DNA of 64,000 nt from Micromonospora tulbaghiae. Its GTDB lineage: Bacteria > Actinomycetota > Actinomycetes > Mycobacteriales > Micromonosporaceae. Numbering within the stretch: position 1 is the first letter of the stretch; the number at the start of each line of letters is the position of its first letter. The notes under the pieces were generated by a model. The model was given only the letters and a program-made list of their open reading frames with translations, did no database searches and had not been told where the DNA came from. Position numbers and translations under genes: made by a program. Positions 1-7,413 of the stretch are shown piece by piece. Location of the stretch: contig NZ_FMCQ01000006.1 of the NCBI RefSeq assembly GCF_900091605.1, positions 47,940 to 111,939 of the forward strand, in the 5' to 3' direction.

Positions 1-50
1 CCCCCGCCCCCACCCCCCGCCCTCCGCCCTCACCCACGCCCACTCTCCGT

Positions 51-117
51 GATCTTGCACTTGCGGCCCTGTCGATGTCGCAGATGTCCCATCTGACCGG
101 GCAGAAAGCGCAAGATC
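51..117. repeat. GATC-headed interrupted palindrome (copy A)
   Basis: The arms GATCTTGC (51-58) and GCAAGATC (110-117) pair perfectly. Pairing continues with gaps through ACTTGC, around a loop of about 40 bases. It is the GATCTTGC subtype of a repeat family seen eight times in this window. It lies near the left edge, beyond the 3' end of the minus-strand gene ending at 373. Function is unknown; an RNA hairpin acting as a terminator or 3' stabiliser is the simplest reading. Confidence 0.6.
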
Positions 118-275
118 GCCGACGAGGGCCCGCCCCGGCCGACCGGGTCCCCGCCTCGCCCGCGGGATCCCGGGCGCTCGGGTCGTCGGGACGGGGGAGG
201 GTGCGTGGGGCGGCTCGGGCCGGCGAACCGAGGAGTTCGGGGCGGGATCGGCCTCACGCCTTGCCCTTCCCGACG

Positions 276-340
276 CCGGTGATCAAGGAATTTGTGTCCT
301 CACGAGGGCCGGGTCAGTCCGCAAACTCCTTGATCACCGG
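276..340. repeat. GATC-headed interrupted palindrome (copy B), likely 3' hairpin
   Basis: 19-base arms (276-294 and 322-340) match at 18 positions around a 27-base loop; the core is TGATCAAGGA(A/G)TTTG. It lies about 30 bases past the stop of the minus-strand gene ending at 373, so it could terminate that transcript. The rest of the 372-base left margin holds copy A and otherwise nothing that I can recognise. Confidence 0.7.
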
Positions 341-372
341 GGAGAGGGGGAGGGAGAAGGGGAGAGGGTGGG

Positions 373-1101
373 CTACAGGCGGTGGCCCTGGGGGTCTCGG
401 GCGATGATGCCGTCCAGCGGGGTTCCCGGAGTGAGCGTCTCCGGATCGAACCAGAAGATCACCACCTCGGGGTCCTCGCTCCACCTGGCCAGCTTCGCCT
501 CGACCTGCCGGCCGTCGACTGTCCCGACGATGCGTGCCGCCGGGCCGACGAAATAGCCGAACGTCGGTATCGACGTGTCGGTGGGCACTCGCTGCTGGTC
601 GTACCCGATCTCGTGGAACCCGGCCCGGCGGTCGCTGCCGGACACGTCGTTGACCAGGAAGTCGGAGGTCAGGTGGCCGTCCGGCGCGCGCCGCCCGGCG
701 ACCAGGCCGATCGTCACGCGCGGCAGTTCCGGCACGTCGACCGGGACCATGAAGAACACGCGCGCGTCGGCGCCGTACCGGATGCCGCTGTCCACCACCG
801 TCCCGAGCGGCCGCAGCGGCGACTCGGTCGGGGCCGGCGCGGCGGTCGGCGTGGGTGGGGGAGTGCCGGTGGACGCGGTGGCGACCGGCTCCCCGGCCGG
901 GAGGTCCGGCGGGCCGGGCCGCGTCGCCACGGCGTCGACCCCGACGGCCACAGCGATGGTTGCCACCGCCGCCGCGACCCCGGCGCCGATCCGCCGGCGG
1001 CGGCGCAGCCGACGTCCCCGGCGCATGATGTCCGCGATGTCCAGGCCGTCGGCCCGCTCGGTCGCCCGCATCGCGCGGCGCAGTTCGTCCATCTCGGTCA
1101 C
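373..1101 (-). CDS. Membrane-anchored partner (putative anti-sigma) of the adjacent SigE-type sigma factor
   Basis: 242 aa. The first 25 residues are charged, followed by an Arg-rich stretch, one hydrophobic segment at about residues 35-57, a Pro/Thr/Ala-rich linker and a folded C-terminal region of about 150 residues. The GTG start overlaps the sigma-factor stop as GTGA, implying translational coupling; a GTG two codons earlier is the alternative. Position and topology suggest a sigma-factor regulator in the membrane. No zinc anti-sigma HxxxCxxC motif is visible in the N-terminal part, so that role is inferred only from context. The C-terminal domain was not recognised. Confidence 0.75.
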   Translation of the reverse strand: MTEMDELRRAMRATERADGLDIADIMRRGRRLRRRRRIGAGVAAAVATIAVAVGVDAVATRPGPPDLPAGEPVATASTGTPPPTPTAAPAPTESPLRPLGTVVDSGIRYGADARVFFMVPVDVPELPRVTIGLVAGRRAPDGHLTSDFLVNDVSGSDRRAGFHEIGYDQQRVPTDTSIPTFGYFVGPAARIVGTVDGRQVEAKLARWSEDPEVVIFWFDPETLTPGTPLDGIIARDPQGHRL

Positions 1102-1601
1102 CGGCACGTCTCCTGCGGTCGAGGCGCGGACAGACCGGCGGTACGCAGCTTCTCCAGCGCCCGGGACGAGGTGCTCTTGACGGTGCCGACGGACACGTCG
1201 AGTTCGCGGGCCACCTGGGCCTCCGGCAGGTCGAAGTAGTGGCGCAGGACGACGACGGCGCGTTCGCGCGCGGTGAGCGTGCCGAGCGCGGTGACCAGCC
1301 ACCGCCGCGTCGCCACCTCCTCGGCCATGTCGCCGCCGCGCCGCTCCGGGAGGTCGTCGCTCGGGTACTCGCGGATCGGCCGCCGCCAGGTGTCGACGAG
1401 GTGGTTCACCAGCACCGACCGGGCGTAGCCGTACGGGTCGCCGTTGCGGATCCGGGACCAGGACGCGTACGTGCGCACGAGCGCGGTCTGGGCGGCGTCC
1501 TCGGCGTGGTGGTGGTTGCCGGTCATGAGGAAGGCGGCGTGCGTCAGCCGCGCGGAGGACGCCCGCGCGAACTCGACGAACTCCGCGTCACCCCGGGCCA
1601 T
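1098..1601 (-). CDS. RNA polymerase sigma factor, SigE (sigma-70 ECF-like) family
   Basis: 167 aa, the usual size for SigE-family sigma factors. Region 2 covers about residues 5-75 and contains the helix with AEDAAQTALVRTYASW. Region 4 covers about 105-160 with a helix-turn-helix (ARELDVSVGTVKS). The family directs RNA polymerase to specific promoters and is usually controlled by a co-transcribed membrane protein, which matches the overlapping downstream gene. The ATG at 1601 was chosen because AGAGG lies 6 bases upstream; a GTG five codons earlier is possible. The target regulon cannot be read from this window. Confidence 0.9.
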   Translation of the reverse strand: MARGDAEFVEFARASSARLTHAAFLMTGNHHHAEDAAQTALVRTYASWSRIRNGDPYGYARSVLVNHLVDTWRRPIREYPSDDLPERRGGDMAEEVATRRWLVTALGTLTARERAVVVLRHYFDLPEAQVARELDVSVGTVKSTSSRALEKLRTAGLSAPRPQETCR

Positions 1602-1737
1602 GCCGGTCCTCTGCACCTCTCACCCCGGTAGGGACGTGCGAGACGCGGAAAAGGTTGAGTCCCCGCCGGACCAACTTTCGCGACGGGTCACCCGTCCTCA
1701 TCCCCGCGCCCCCGACCGGGCGCCGAGGGGAGACGAG

Positions 1738-2532
1738 ATGACCAGGACCGTGGAGCGGACAGGCGGCGGCGCGGCGGTGATCGCGCTGGCGGTGTCGCTG
1801 GCCGGCTGCACACCGGCGGTCGCCGACCAGCCCGCAGTCGCGCTGTCCGGGCCGACCGGGCCGTCCGCCGCCGCGCCGGCCGCGTCGGCGGCGGCGCCCG
1901 CCCGGTCCCGGCCGGCGCGGATCGGCTATCCCGCCGACGGCGGCAACCGATGGCGGTTCGCCGCCGCCGAGCCGGCCACCACAAGGGGTACGGGCCGGCT
2001 GCTGCGCTACCGGGTGGCGGTGGAGCGCGACATCACGGGTCTGCCACCGGCCGATTTCGCGGCGCAGGTCACCGGCATCCTCACCGGCCCGGGTGGCTGG
2101 ACGACGGACGGACGGATCGCCCTGCGTCGCGTCGGCACCGGCGGGCCCGCCGACTTCACCGTCTACCTCGCCACCCCCGGTACGCGCGACGACCTGTGCG
2201 GGGACGGGCCGGACCGGTACACGTCCTGCCGGCGCGGGGACCGGGTGGTGGTGAACGTGGCCCGCTGGGTGCGCGGCGCGCCCGCCTACGGGAGCGACAT
2301 CGCCGCGTACCGCCGGTATGTGGTCAACCACGAGGTCGGCCACCGCCTGGGTCACGGGCACGAGCGCTGCCCGGGGCGGGGACGTCCGGCGCCGGTGATG
2401 CAGCAGCAGACACTCGGCCTGCACGGCTGCACCCCGAACCCGCTGCCGTTCCTGCGCGGCGAGCGGTACGCGGGCCGGTCCGGCGTGTACGACGACCGCC
2501 TGCCCCCGCCCGAGGGCGGCCGGCCGGGCTGA
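1738..2532 (+). CDS. Secreted lipoprotein with metzincin-like zinc protease domain (DUF3152)
   Basis: 264 aa. The N-terminal signal ends in a lipobox (LAGC, Cys24), followed by an Ala/Pro-rich spacer and a C-terminal domain with HEVGHRLGHGH near residues 198-208. That fits the HExxHxxGxxH zinc-binding signature exactly. The rest resembles the actinobacterial DUF3152 family, for which I know no established substrate. It probably acts outside the cell, tethered to the membrane. GGGGAGACGAG precedes the ATG. It is divergent from the sigma factor gene, with 136 bases between starts, so shared control is possible but not shown. Confidence 0.85.
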   Translation: MTRTVERTGGGAAVIALAVSLAGCTPAVADQPAVALSGPTGPSAAAPAASAAAPARSRPARIGYPADGGNRWRFAAAEPATTRGTGRLLRYRVAVERDITGLPPADFAAQVTGILTGPGGWTTDGRIALRRVGTGGPADFTVYLATPGTRDDLCGDGPDRYTSCRRGDRVVVNVARWVRGAPAYGSDIAAYRRYVVNHEVGHRLGHGHERCPGRGRPAPVMQQQTLGLHGCTPNPLPFLRGERYAGRSGVYDDRLPPPEGGRPG

Positions 2533-2592
2533 GGTCCGGCGCCGGGTCTGCGGGGCCGGGCTGCGCGGGCCGTCCGGCCGGGTGCGCGTGTG

Positions 2593-2698
2593 CCCGGCCG
2601 GGCCGGCGATCCCACCCGGCGCTCAGCCCGGCCCGCGGTGTCCACGGCCCACGCCTCGACACAGCCCGGCCGCGCCGGCGATGCCACCCGGCGCTCAG
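2593..2698. repeat. 34-bp direct repeat, two copies (2593-2626 and 2665-2698)
   Basis: Two 34-base copies starting CCCGGCCG and ending CACCCGGCGCTCAG differ at two positions and are spaced 72 bases apart. They fill the gap between convergent genes. The second copy supplies the stop codon (TGA on the minus strand) of the DUF72 gene. This looks like a local duplication; no function is evident. Confidence 0.7.
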
Positions 2699-3555
2699 AA
2701 CAGCGTGGCCGGGCCGACCGGCGCCGGCTCCGGCAGCGGCGCGAGCCCGGGCACCCGCTCGCGGACCTGGTCGTGGAAGCGACGGGCCAGCTCGGGAGCG
2801 TCCGCGTTGTCCGGCGTGTGCACGAACACGGTCGGGGAGCGGCCCTCGCGCAGCCAGCCGGTGACCACGTCCAGCCACGGCTGCCAGCCCTCGACGGTGC
2901 GGGCCGGGTCGTCCCGGCCCAGGTAGCGCACGATCGGCCGGTCGGTCAGCGCCCGGGTACGCGGGGGCAGGCGAGGCTTGCGGGTCCACGCCTCCCGCTC
3001 CGCGTCGCTCGTCGGCGGCGTCCGGAAGAACGCTGTGGTGTCGAACGGGATCCACTCCGCTCCGTGCTGGTGCAGCGTGGCCTCCAGCGCGCGTACGGCA
3101 CCGGCCTCGGTGAAGAAGGCGGGATGGCGGACCTCGACGGCGTACCTGTGGGTGGCGGGCAGCGTGCGCAGGAACCGGTCCAGGTCGGGCACGTCACCGG
3201 GGCCGAACGAGCCGGGCAACTGGATCCAGAGCGCGTCCGCCCGGGGACCGAGCGGCTCCATCGCGTGCAGGAACGCCCGCAGTTCCGCCTCGCCGCCGGT
3301 GAGCCGGCGCTCGTGCGTGACCACCTTCGGCAGCTTCGGCAGGAAACGGAAACCCGGATCGGTCTGCTCGGCCCAGGACGCCACCGTCTCCCGGGCCGGG
3401 GTCGCGTAGAACGTGGTGTTGCCCTCCACGGCGTCGCACCACCCCGCGTACGCGCGCAGCCGCTCGTGCGCGGGCAGCGGGTGCGGCAGGAAGCGGCCGG
3501 ACCAGGACTTGTGCGTCCACATCGCACAGCCCACGTACAGGCGCAGCCCGGTCAC
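2695..3555 (-). CDS. DUF72 family protein (TIM-barrel fold)
   Basis: 286 aa, full length for DUF72. Recognisable blocks are YVGCAMWTHKSW at the start, GNTTFYATP at about 42-50, RFLPKLPKVVTH at about 70-81, WIQLPGSF, EVRHPAFF and VFVHTPDNADAPELA near the end. DUF72 proteins fold as a TIM barrel; their biochemical role is not settled, so none is assigned. The GTG start overlaps the stop of the upstream membrane-protein gene as GTGA. It is therefore the last gene of the minus-strand run. Confidence 0.9.
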   Translation of the reverse strand: MTGLRLYVGCAMWTHKSWSGRFLPHPLPAHERLRAYAGWCDAVEGNTTFYATPARETVASWAEQTDPGFRFLPKLPKVVTHERRLTGGEAELRAFLHAMEPLGPRADALWIQLPGSFGPGDVPDLDRFLRTLPATHRYAVEVRHPAFFTEAGAVRALEATLHQHGAEWIPFDTTAFFRTPPTSDAEREAWTRKPRLPPRTRALTDRPIVRYLGRDDPARTVEGWQPWLDVVTGWLREGRSPTVFVHTPDNADAPELARRFHDQVRERVPGLAPLPEPAPVGPATLF

Positions 3556-4181
3556 CGGTAGGGCCAACTCGTCGAGCCGCCGCGCAGCGCCGCCTCCCGG
3601 TTCCACTTCCGGGTGAGGTACAGCGCGAGGCAGCCGAGCCCGGCGAGCACCGGGGCGAGCAGCATGAGCAGCAGTCCGGCGCCGAGCCGGAACGTGTCGC
3701 TCTGGATGCCCTTGGCGGTGGTCAGCGCGAACGCCTCCGCACCGGCGCCGGTGCAGCTCACGAAGTCGGTCTCCATCCAGCCGGTGCCCTCGGTGGCCAG
3801 CACCGGAGTGAACTGCCGTGCGTCGCCGCGGTCGCGCATCACCGCCGCGGTCCCCTCGGGCCGGGCCCCGGTCAGCTCCCTGGACCGCTGCTCGCCGGTG
3901 GAGTAGACCCGGCTCTTCGCGGTGCACCGGACGGTGGCGGGATCGACTGTGGCGGGGGTGGCGAGGATCAGGATGTTGCCGGGGCGTACGCCGGTGTCCC
4001 GCACCTTGATCTCGGCGCCGGGGGCGAACTCGGCGGCGGCGGAGAAGGTCGACGCGGCCGCGAACGGACCCGTCTGGGTGAGCAGGGCGAGGCCGAGGAA
4101 CCCGGCCAGCAGGAACCCGCCCCAGCCGACGAAGATCCACATCGCGACCACGGCGCGGAAACGCTGCACGAGCGGGTTCAC
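3552..4181 (-). CDS. Membrane protein with two transmembrane segments, DUF3592-like architecture
   Basis: 209 aa. One hydrophobic segment lies at about residues 10-35 and another at about 167-190. Between them is an extracytoplasmic loop of about 130 residues with two cysteines that could form a disulfide. A basic C-terminal tail (LTRKWNREAALR) faces the cytoplasm. This resembles DUF3592-type proteins, but I did not confirm the family. The GTG start overlaps the upstream lipoprotein stop (GTGA) and its own stop overlaps the DUF72 start, so the three genes are probably one transcript. Confidence 0.75.
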   Translation of the reverse strand: MNPLVQRFRAVVAMWIFVGWGGFLLAGFLGLALLTQTGPFAAASTFSAAAEFAPGAEIKVRDTGVRPGNILILATPATVDPATVRCTAKSRVYSTGEQRSRELTGARPEGTAAVMRDRGDARQFTPVLATEGTGWMETDFVSCTGAGAEAFALTTAKGIQSDTFRLGAGLLLMLLAPVLAGLGCLALYLTRKWNREAALRGGSTSWPYR

Positions 4182-4519
4182 CGGACGCGGTCCATGTCGC
4201 AGGCGCCGTCGGCGACCTGTCCGGGGTCGGCGGAGTACACGCTGCGCTTGGCGTCCGGCACGGACAGCTGCACGCAGAGCGCGGACGCGTCGTTGTCGGT
4301 GACGAACGTGACGACGCCGACGCCGTCGTAGTCCCCGACCGACAGATCGCTCACGCCCCGGGGGAACTGCCCGGTCTCCTGCTTGACGGACACGGCCTCG
4401 CGCATCGCGTCGCGGAGGTAGGTCTCGGGATCGGTGCCGGCATCCCCGCCGCCGCAGGAGGCGAGCGAGAGGACCCCCGTCGCCAGCGCCGCCATCAGAC
4501 CGGTCCTTCTCCGTCGCAT
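4178..4519 (-). CDS. Small putative lipoprotein
   Basis: 113 aa. A basic N-terminus is followed by a hydrophobic stretch and a lipobox-like LASC at about residues 18-21, so the mature protein is probably lipid-anchored outside the membrane. The mature part is acidic with two further cysteines near the C-terminus. The ATG is preceded by GAGGAGGACGG. It starts 94 bases after the PrfH stop and overlaps the next membrane-protein gene. Function unknown. Confidence 0.75.
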   Translation of the reverse strand: MRRRRTGLMAALATGVLSLASCGGGDAGTDPETYLRDAMREAVSVKQETGQFPRGVSDLSVGDYDGVGVVTFVTDNDASALCVQLSVPDAKRSVYSADPGQVADGACDMDRVR

Positions 4520-4613
4520 CCGTCCTCCTCGCGCGCCACGTCGGCGGGCCGGGGCCGCCCGTCCGCCGCGCCCACGGTAGCCGGACCGGTCAGCGACGAC
4601 GGATCGGGCCGCG

Positions 4614-5219
4614 TCAGGGCCGCTCCACCCGTACCGGGTCGCCGCGCACCAGCTCGTCGTGGATCCGCCAGCGGGCGTCGACACCCGCGCGCCGGGCCGC
4701 CTCGTCGTCGGCGGCGATCCGCTGCCGCAGCAGCTCGACCGCGATACGGCGGTTGAGGTGCAGGTGCCGTTCGGTGTCGACCACCACGGTCCGCCCCGAC
4801 GGGCGGTGCGTGGCACGGACGGCGGTGCTGGCCTTGTTGCGGTGCTGGCCGCCCGGCCCGCCGGTGCGGCACGGCACGAACTCGACGTCGGCCTCGTCGA
4901 ACGGCGTGACCAGCACGTCGGTCCGGCACGTCCTCGCGGTGACGTACCAGTTCTTCCGTCCGTGGCCCGTCCGGTACGGGCTGGGCGCCTGCCAGCAGAG
5001 CGTGCCGGTCCACCCGGCCGCGAAGCCCTCCGCCCCGGCGCCGGTGATCCGGACCAGCACCGACCGGTAGGTGCCCGCCCGGTCGCCGGCCACCGTCTCG
5101 ACCCGGTCGGTACGCAGACCCCGCCGGGTCGCCTCGCCCTCCAGGCGGGACAGCAGCCGGGCCAGTGCCCACGCGCACTCGGCAGGTCCGCGCCCGGCGG
5201 ACAGCAGCAGCTCGGTCAC
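4614..5219 (-). CDS. prfH: Peptide chain release factor homologue PrfH
   Basis: 201 aa, typical for PrfH. It carries the class I release-factor catalytic loop GGPGGQHRNK at residues 120-129, the GGQ being the peptidyl-tRNA hydrolysis motif. It lacks the stop-codon recognition domain of RF1/RF2. In E. coli, PrfH is known to act on ribosomes cleaved in the 16S rRNA decoding centre, releasing the peptide so that the partner ligase RtcB can reseal the rRNA. The GTG start overlaps the rtcB stop as GTGA, so the two are translationally coupled in the order rtcB-prfH. The same job here is inferred from pairing and motif. Confidence 0.9.
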   Translation of the reverse strand: MTELLLSAGRGPAECAWALARLLSRLEGEATRRGLRTDRVETVAGDRAGTYRSVLVRITGAGAEGFAAGWTGTLCWQAPSPYRTGHGRKNWYVTARTCRTDVLVTPFDEADVEFVPCRTGGPGGQHRNKASTAVRATHRPSGRTVVVDTERHLHLNRRIAVELLRQRIAADDEAARRAGVDARWRIHDELVRGDPVRVERP

Positions 5220-6364
5220 CGGCGGCCCTTCCGGCGCTCGTCGCGGCGGCCCACGTCCGGCGTCTTGTACGTGACCAGCGGAATCGTGGTCGTGACCGGA
5301 GTGGCGAGGTCGTGTGCCACCAGGTCGCCGATCACCTGCTCGATGCGCTTGTACGCGGTGGGCGCCTCCTCGAACAGCAACTGCCGGTCGCCGCACACCA
5401 CTATCGAGCCGACCGGCGTACGCCGCAGCTCCTGGACGGTGTGCTTGGCCCGCCCTCGGCGCAGCGCGTCGGCGCGGGACATCTTGCGCCCGGCGCCGTG
5501 CGCCACCGAGTAGCCGGCGTCCGGGCCGGCGTGCGCCGCCACCAGGTAGGAGGGCGTACCACGGGTGCCGGCGATCAGCACGTCCCGGCCGTCGCCCGGC
5601 GCCGCGCCCTTGCGGTGCAGGTAGCGTCCGTCGCGGACCTCGACCAGGTTGTGGCACTGGTCGACGACCGGCTCGGCCGGTTCGGCGCCGAGCGCGTACG
5701 CGACCCGCGCGGCCAGCAGCCGCCGGTTGAGCGAACCCCACCGTACGGCGGCGTCGTGCCGGGCCAGGTAGGCGTCCGGGTCGGGCGCGGGACCGGCGCC
5801 GTGCGCCTCGGTGTGCTCGCGCAGGATCCGTTCGCCCAGCCCGCGCGAGCCGGAGTGCACGACGAGCACCAGGTCGCCGGCGGCCAGCCCGAGCCGCGCG
5901 GCGTGCTCCGCCGCGAGGACCGGCCCGACGCGGGCCAGCTCGACGAAGTGATTGCCGCGCCCGACCGTGCCGAGCCCGTCGAGGTGGCCGTCAGGGATGT
6001 CGCCGTCCAGCACCGACCAGGCCGGGTCGTCGGCGTCCGGGTCGAGCGCCCGGTCCAGGTCGGGGAACCGGGCCGCGAGCCGTTCGGGTACGACCCGGCG
6101 CAGCGCGATCGGGAACACCGCGATGCCGCACCCGATGTCGGAGCCGACCAGGAACGGGTAGAGCACCGTCGAGGACATCGCGGCGCCGATCGGCGCGCCC
6201 TTGCCGGGGTGCAGGTCCGGCATGGCGGCGACGTGTGCCATGCCGTCCAGGGCGGCGACCTGGCGGCACTGGTCGAGCGCGGCCGACTCGATCCAGCTGC
6301 CGGGGGAGGAGAAGACGGAGACGGTGGCGGGCACGACGGCCCGCCCGGAGGGGTACGCGGACAC
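5216..6364 (-). CDS. rtcB: RNA-splicing ligase RtcB
   Basis: 382 aa, matching the shorter RtcB form usually paired with PrfH. GTP-dependent RtcB joins 2',3'-cyclic phosphate (or 3'-phosphate) ends to 5'-OH ends. Metal- and guanylate-binding residues are visible: D76 and C79 in GSDIGCG, GRGNH at 135-139, HSGSRG at 170-175, H238 in DQCHN, and the guanylylated His289 in HGAGRKM. The start is a GTG with only a weak purine stretch (GAAACGAG) upstream. The gene leads the minus-strand run and is divergent from the cyclophilin gene. No archease or RtcA gene is in the window. Confidence 0.93.
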   Translation of the reverse strand: MSAYPSGRAVVPATVSVFSSPGSWIESAALDQCRQVAALDGMAHVAAMPDLHPGKGAPIGAAMSSTVLYPFLVGSDIGCGIAVFPIALRRVVPERLAARFPDLDRALDPDADDPAWSVLDGDIPDGHLDGLGTVGRGNHFVELARVGPVLAAEHAARLGLAAGDLVLVVHSGSRGLGERILREHTEAHGAGPAPDPDAYLARHDAAVRWGSLNRRLLAARVAYALGAEPAEPVVDQCHNLVEVRDGRYLHRKGAAPGDGRDVLIAGTRGTPSYLVAAHAGPDAGYSVAHGAGRKMSRADALRRGRAKHTVQELRRTPVGSIVVCGDRQLLFEEAPTAYKRIEQVIGDLVAHDLATPVTTTIPLVTYKTPDVGRRDERRKGRR

Positions 6365-6517
6365 AGACGCTCGTTTCTGCGGAAAGAGAGGCGGGGAACG
6401 GCAGGCGGCGAGGGCCTGCGGGCTGGGTGCGATCCGTCAGAACGTCATGCGGCTCAGCCTCCCGGAGGTGGCCCCGGCCGGCAACCGACTTTCCCGCCGA
6501 CCCGCCCCGCGTTCGCG

Positions 6518-6546
6518 TCGACATCGTCGCACCCGGTCCATAGACT
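6518..6546 (+). promoter_or_regulatory. Predicted housekeeping-type promoter of the cyclophilin gene
   Basis: TCGACA (6518-6523) and TAGACT (6541-6546) are separated by 17 bases, close to a principal-sigma -35/-10 pair. The transcript would begin near 6553, about 30 bases before the GTG at 6585. Confidence 0.55.
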
Positions 6547-6584
6547 CCGGTCGTTCTGGTACCACGAGTCCAGGGAGGACCACC

Positions 6585-7343
6585 GTGTCGAGCGAAACCC
6601 GAACGCACGCCGCCTTACCCCTGCTGGCCCGCCTCGCCGGGGTGAGCGTCGCCGCCGCGACGATCGTCGCCGCCGCAGGTGTCGCCGCGACGGCGGCACC
6701 GGCTGCCGATCCCGCGCCGACCAAGGGGCCGTGCGCGTACACGCCCACGCCGGACGAGCCGGCCGCCCGTCCGGTGCCGCTGCCGCCGGACCCGCGCCGG
6801 ACGCCGGACCGGGGCACCGTGCGGGTCACGCTGCGCACCAACCAGGGACCGATCGGGCTGACGCTGGACCGCGAGCAGGCGCCGTGCACGGTGCAGAGCT
6901 TCCTGCACCTGGTCCGCAAGCGCTTCTACGACCGGACGCCCTGCCACCGGCTCACCGCGTACCCGACGCTGACGGTCCTCCAGTGCGGCGACCCGTCCGG
7001 CACCGGCGAGGGCGGCCCGGGCTACCGCTACCGCGACGAGCTGCCCACCGACCTGCCGCCCGCGCCGACCGACCCGACCGGCGTACGCCGCCTGTACGCG
7101 CGCGGCACCCTCGCCATGGCCAACGCCGGCCCGGACACCAACGGCAGCCAGTTCTTCCTGGTCCAGGCCGACTCGGCGCTGCGCCCGAACTACACCGTCT
7201 TCGGCCAGGTCGACGCGGCCGGGCTGGCCACGCTGGACCGGATCTCGGCCGGCGGCATCGCGCCCACCCCGGAGGACCCGGCCCCGGTCGACGGCGCGCC
7301 GGCGGTGCCGGTGGAGATCTGCCGCGCCAAGCAGGGACGCTGA
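6585..7343 (+). CDS. Secreted peptidyl-prolyl cis-trans isomerase (cyclophilin type)
   Basis: 252 aa. A hydrophobic export segment at about residues 12-42 is followed by a Pro-rich spacer, then a cyclophilin domain from about residue 80. Family blocks present are FLHLVRKRFYDRTPCHRL, a divergent LTVLQCGDP, and the substrate-pocket region LAMANAGPDTNGSQFFLV. It should catalyse prolyl isomerisation of exported proteins outside the membrane. The GTG is preceded by AGGGAGG. A strong stem-loop follows the stop. Confidence 0.9.
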   Translation: MSSETRTHAALPLLARLAGVSVAAATIVAAAGVAATAAPAADPAPTKGPCAYTPTPDEPAARPVPLPPDPRRTPDRGTVRVTLRTNQGPIGLTLDREQAPCTVQSFLHLVRKRFYDRTPCHRLTAYPTLTVLQCGDPSGTGEGGPGYRYRDELPTDLPPAPTDPTGVRRLYARGTLAMANAGPDTNGSQFFLVQADSALRPNYTVFGQVDAAGLATLDRISAGGIAPTPEDPAPVDGAPAVPVEICRAKQGR

Positions 7344-7344
7344 C

Positions 7345-7392
7345 GCGACGGCCCGGCGGGACGGCCGCCCAGGCCGCCCGCCGGGCCGTCGC
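7345..7392 (+). terminator. Stem-loop after the cyclophilin gene
   Basis: A perfect 16-base stem (7345-7360 with 7377-7392, GCGACGGCCC...) with a 16-base loop starts one base after the stop codon. It has no U-tract, as is common in high-GC actinobacteria. Confidence 0.7.
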
Positions 7393-7401
7393 CGTCGTCG
7401 G

Positions 7402-7407
7402 TAGCCT
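7402..7407 (+). promoter_or_regulatory. -10 box predicting a leaderless start for the DUF2804 gene
   Basis: TAGCCT ends six bases before the ATG at 7414, and no ribosome binding site is seen. The spacing fits a transcript beginning at or within a base of the start codon. No clear -35 is present. Confidence 0.45.
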
Positions 7408-7413
7408 GCGGCG

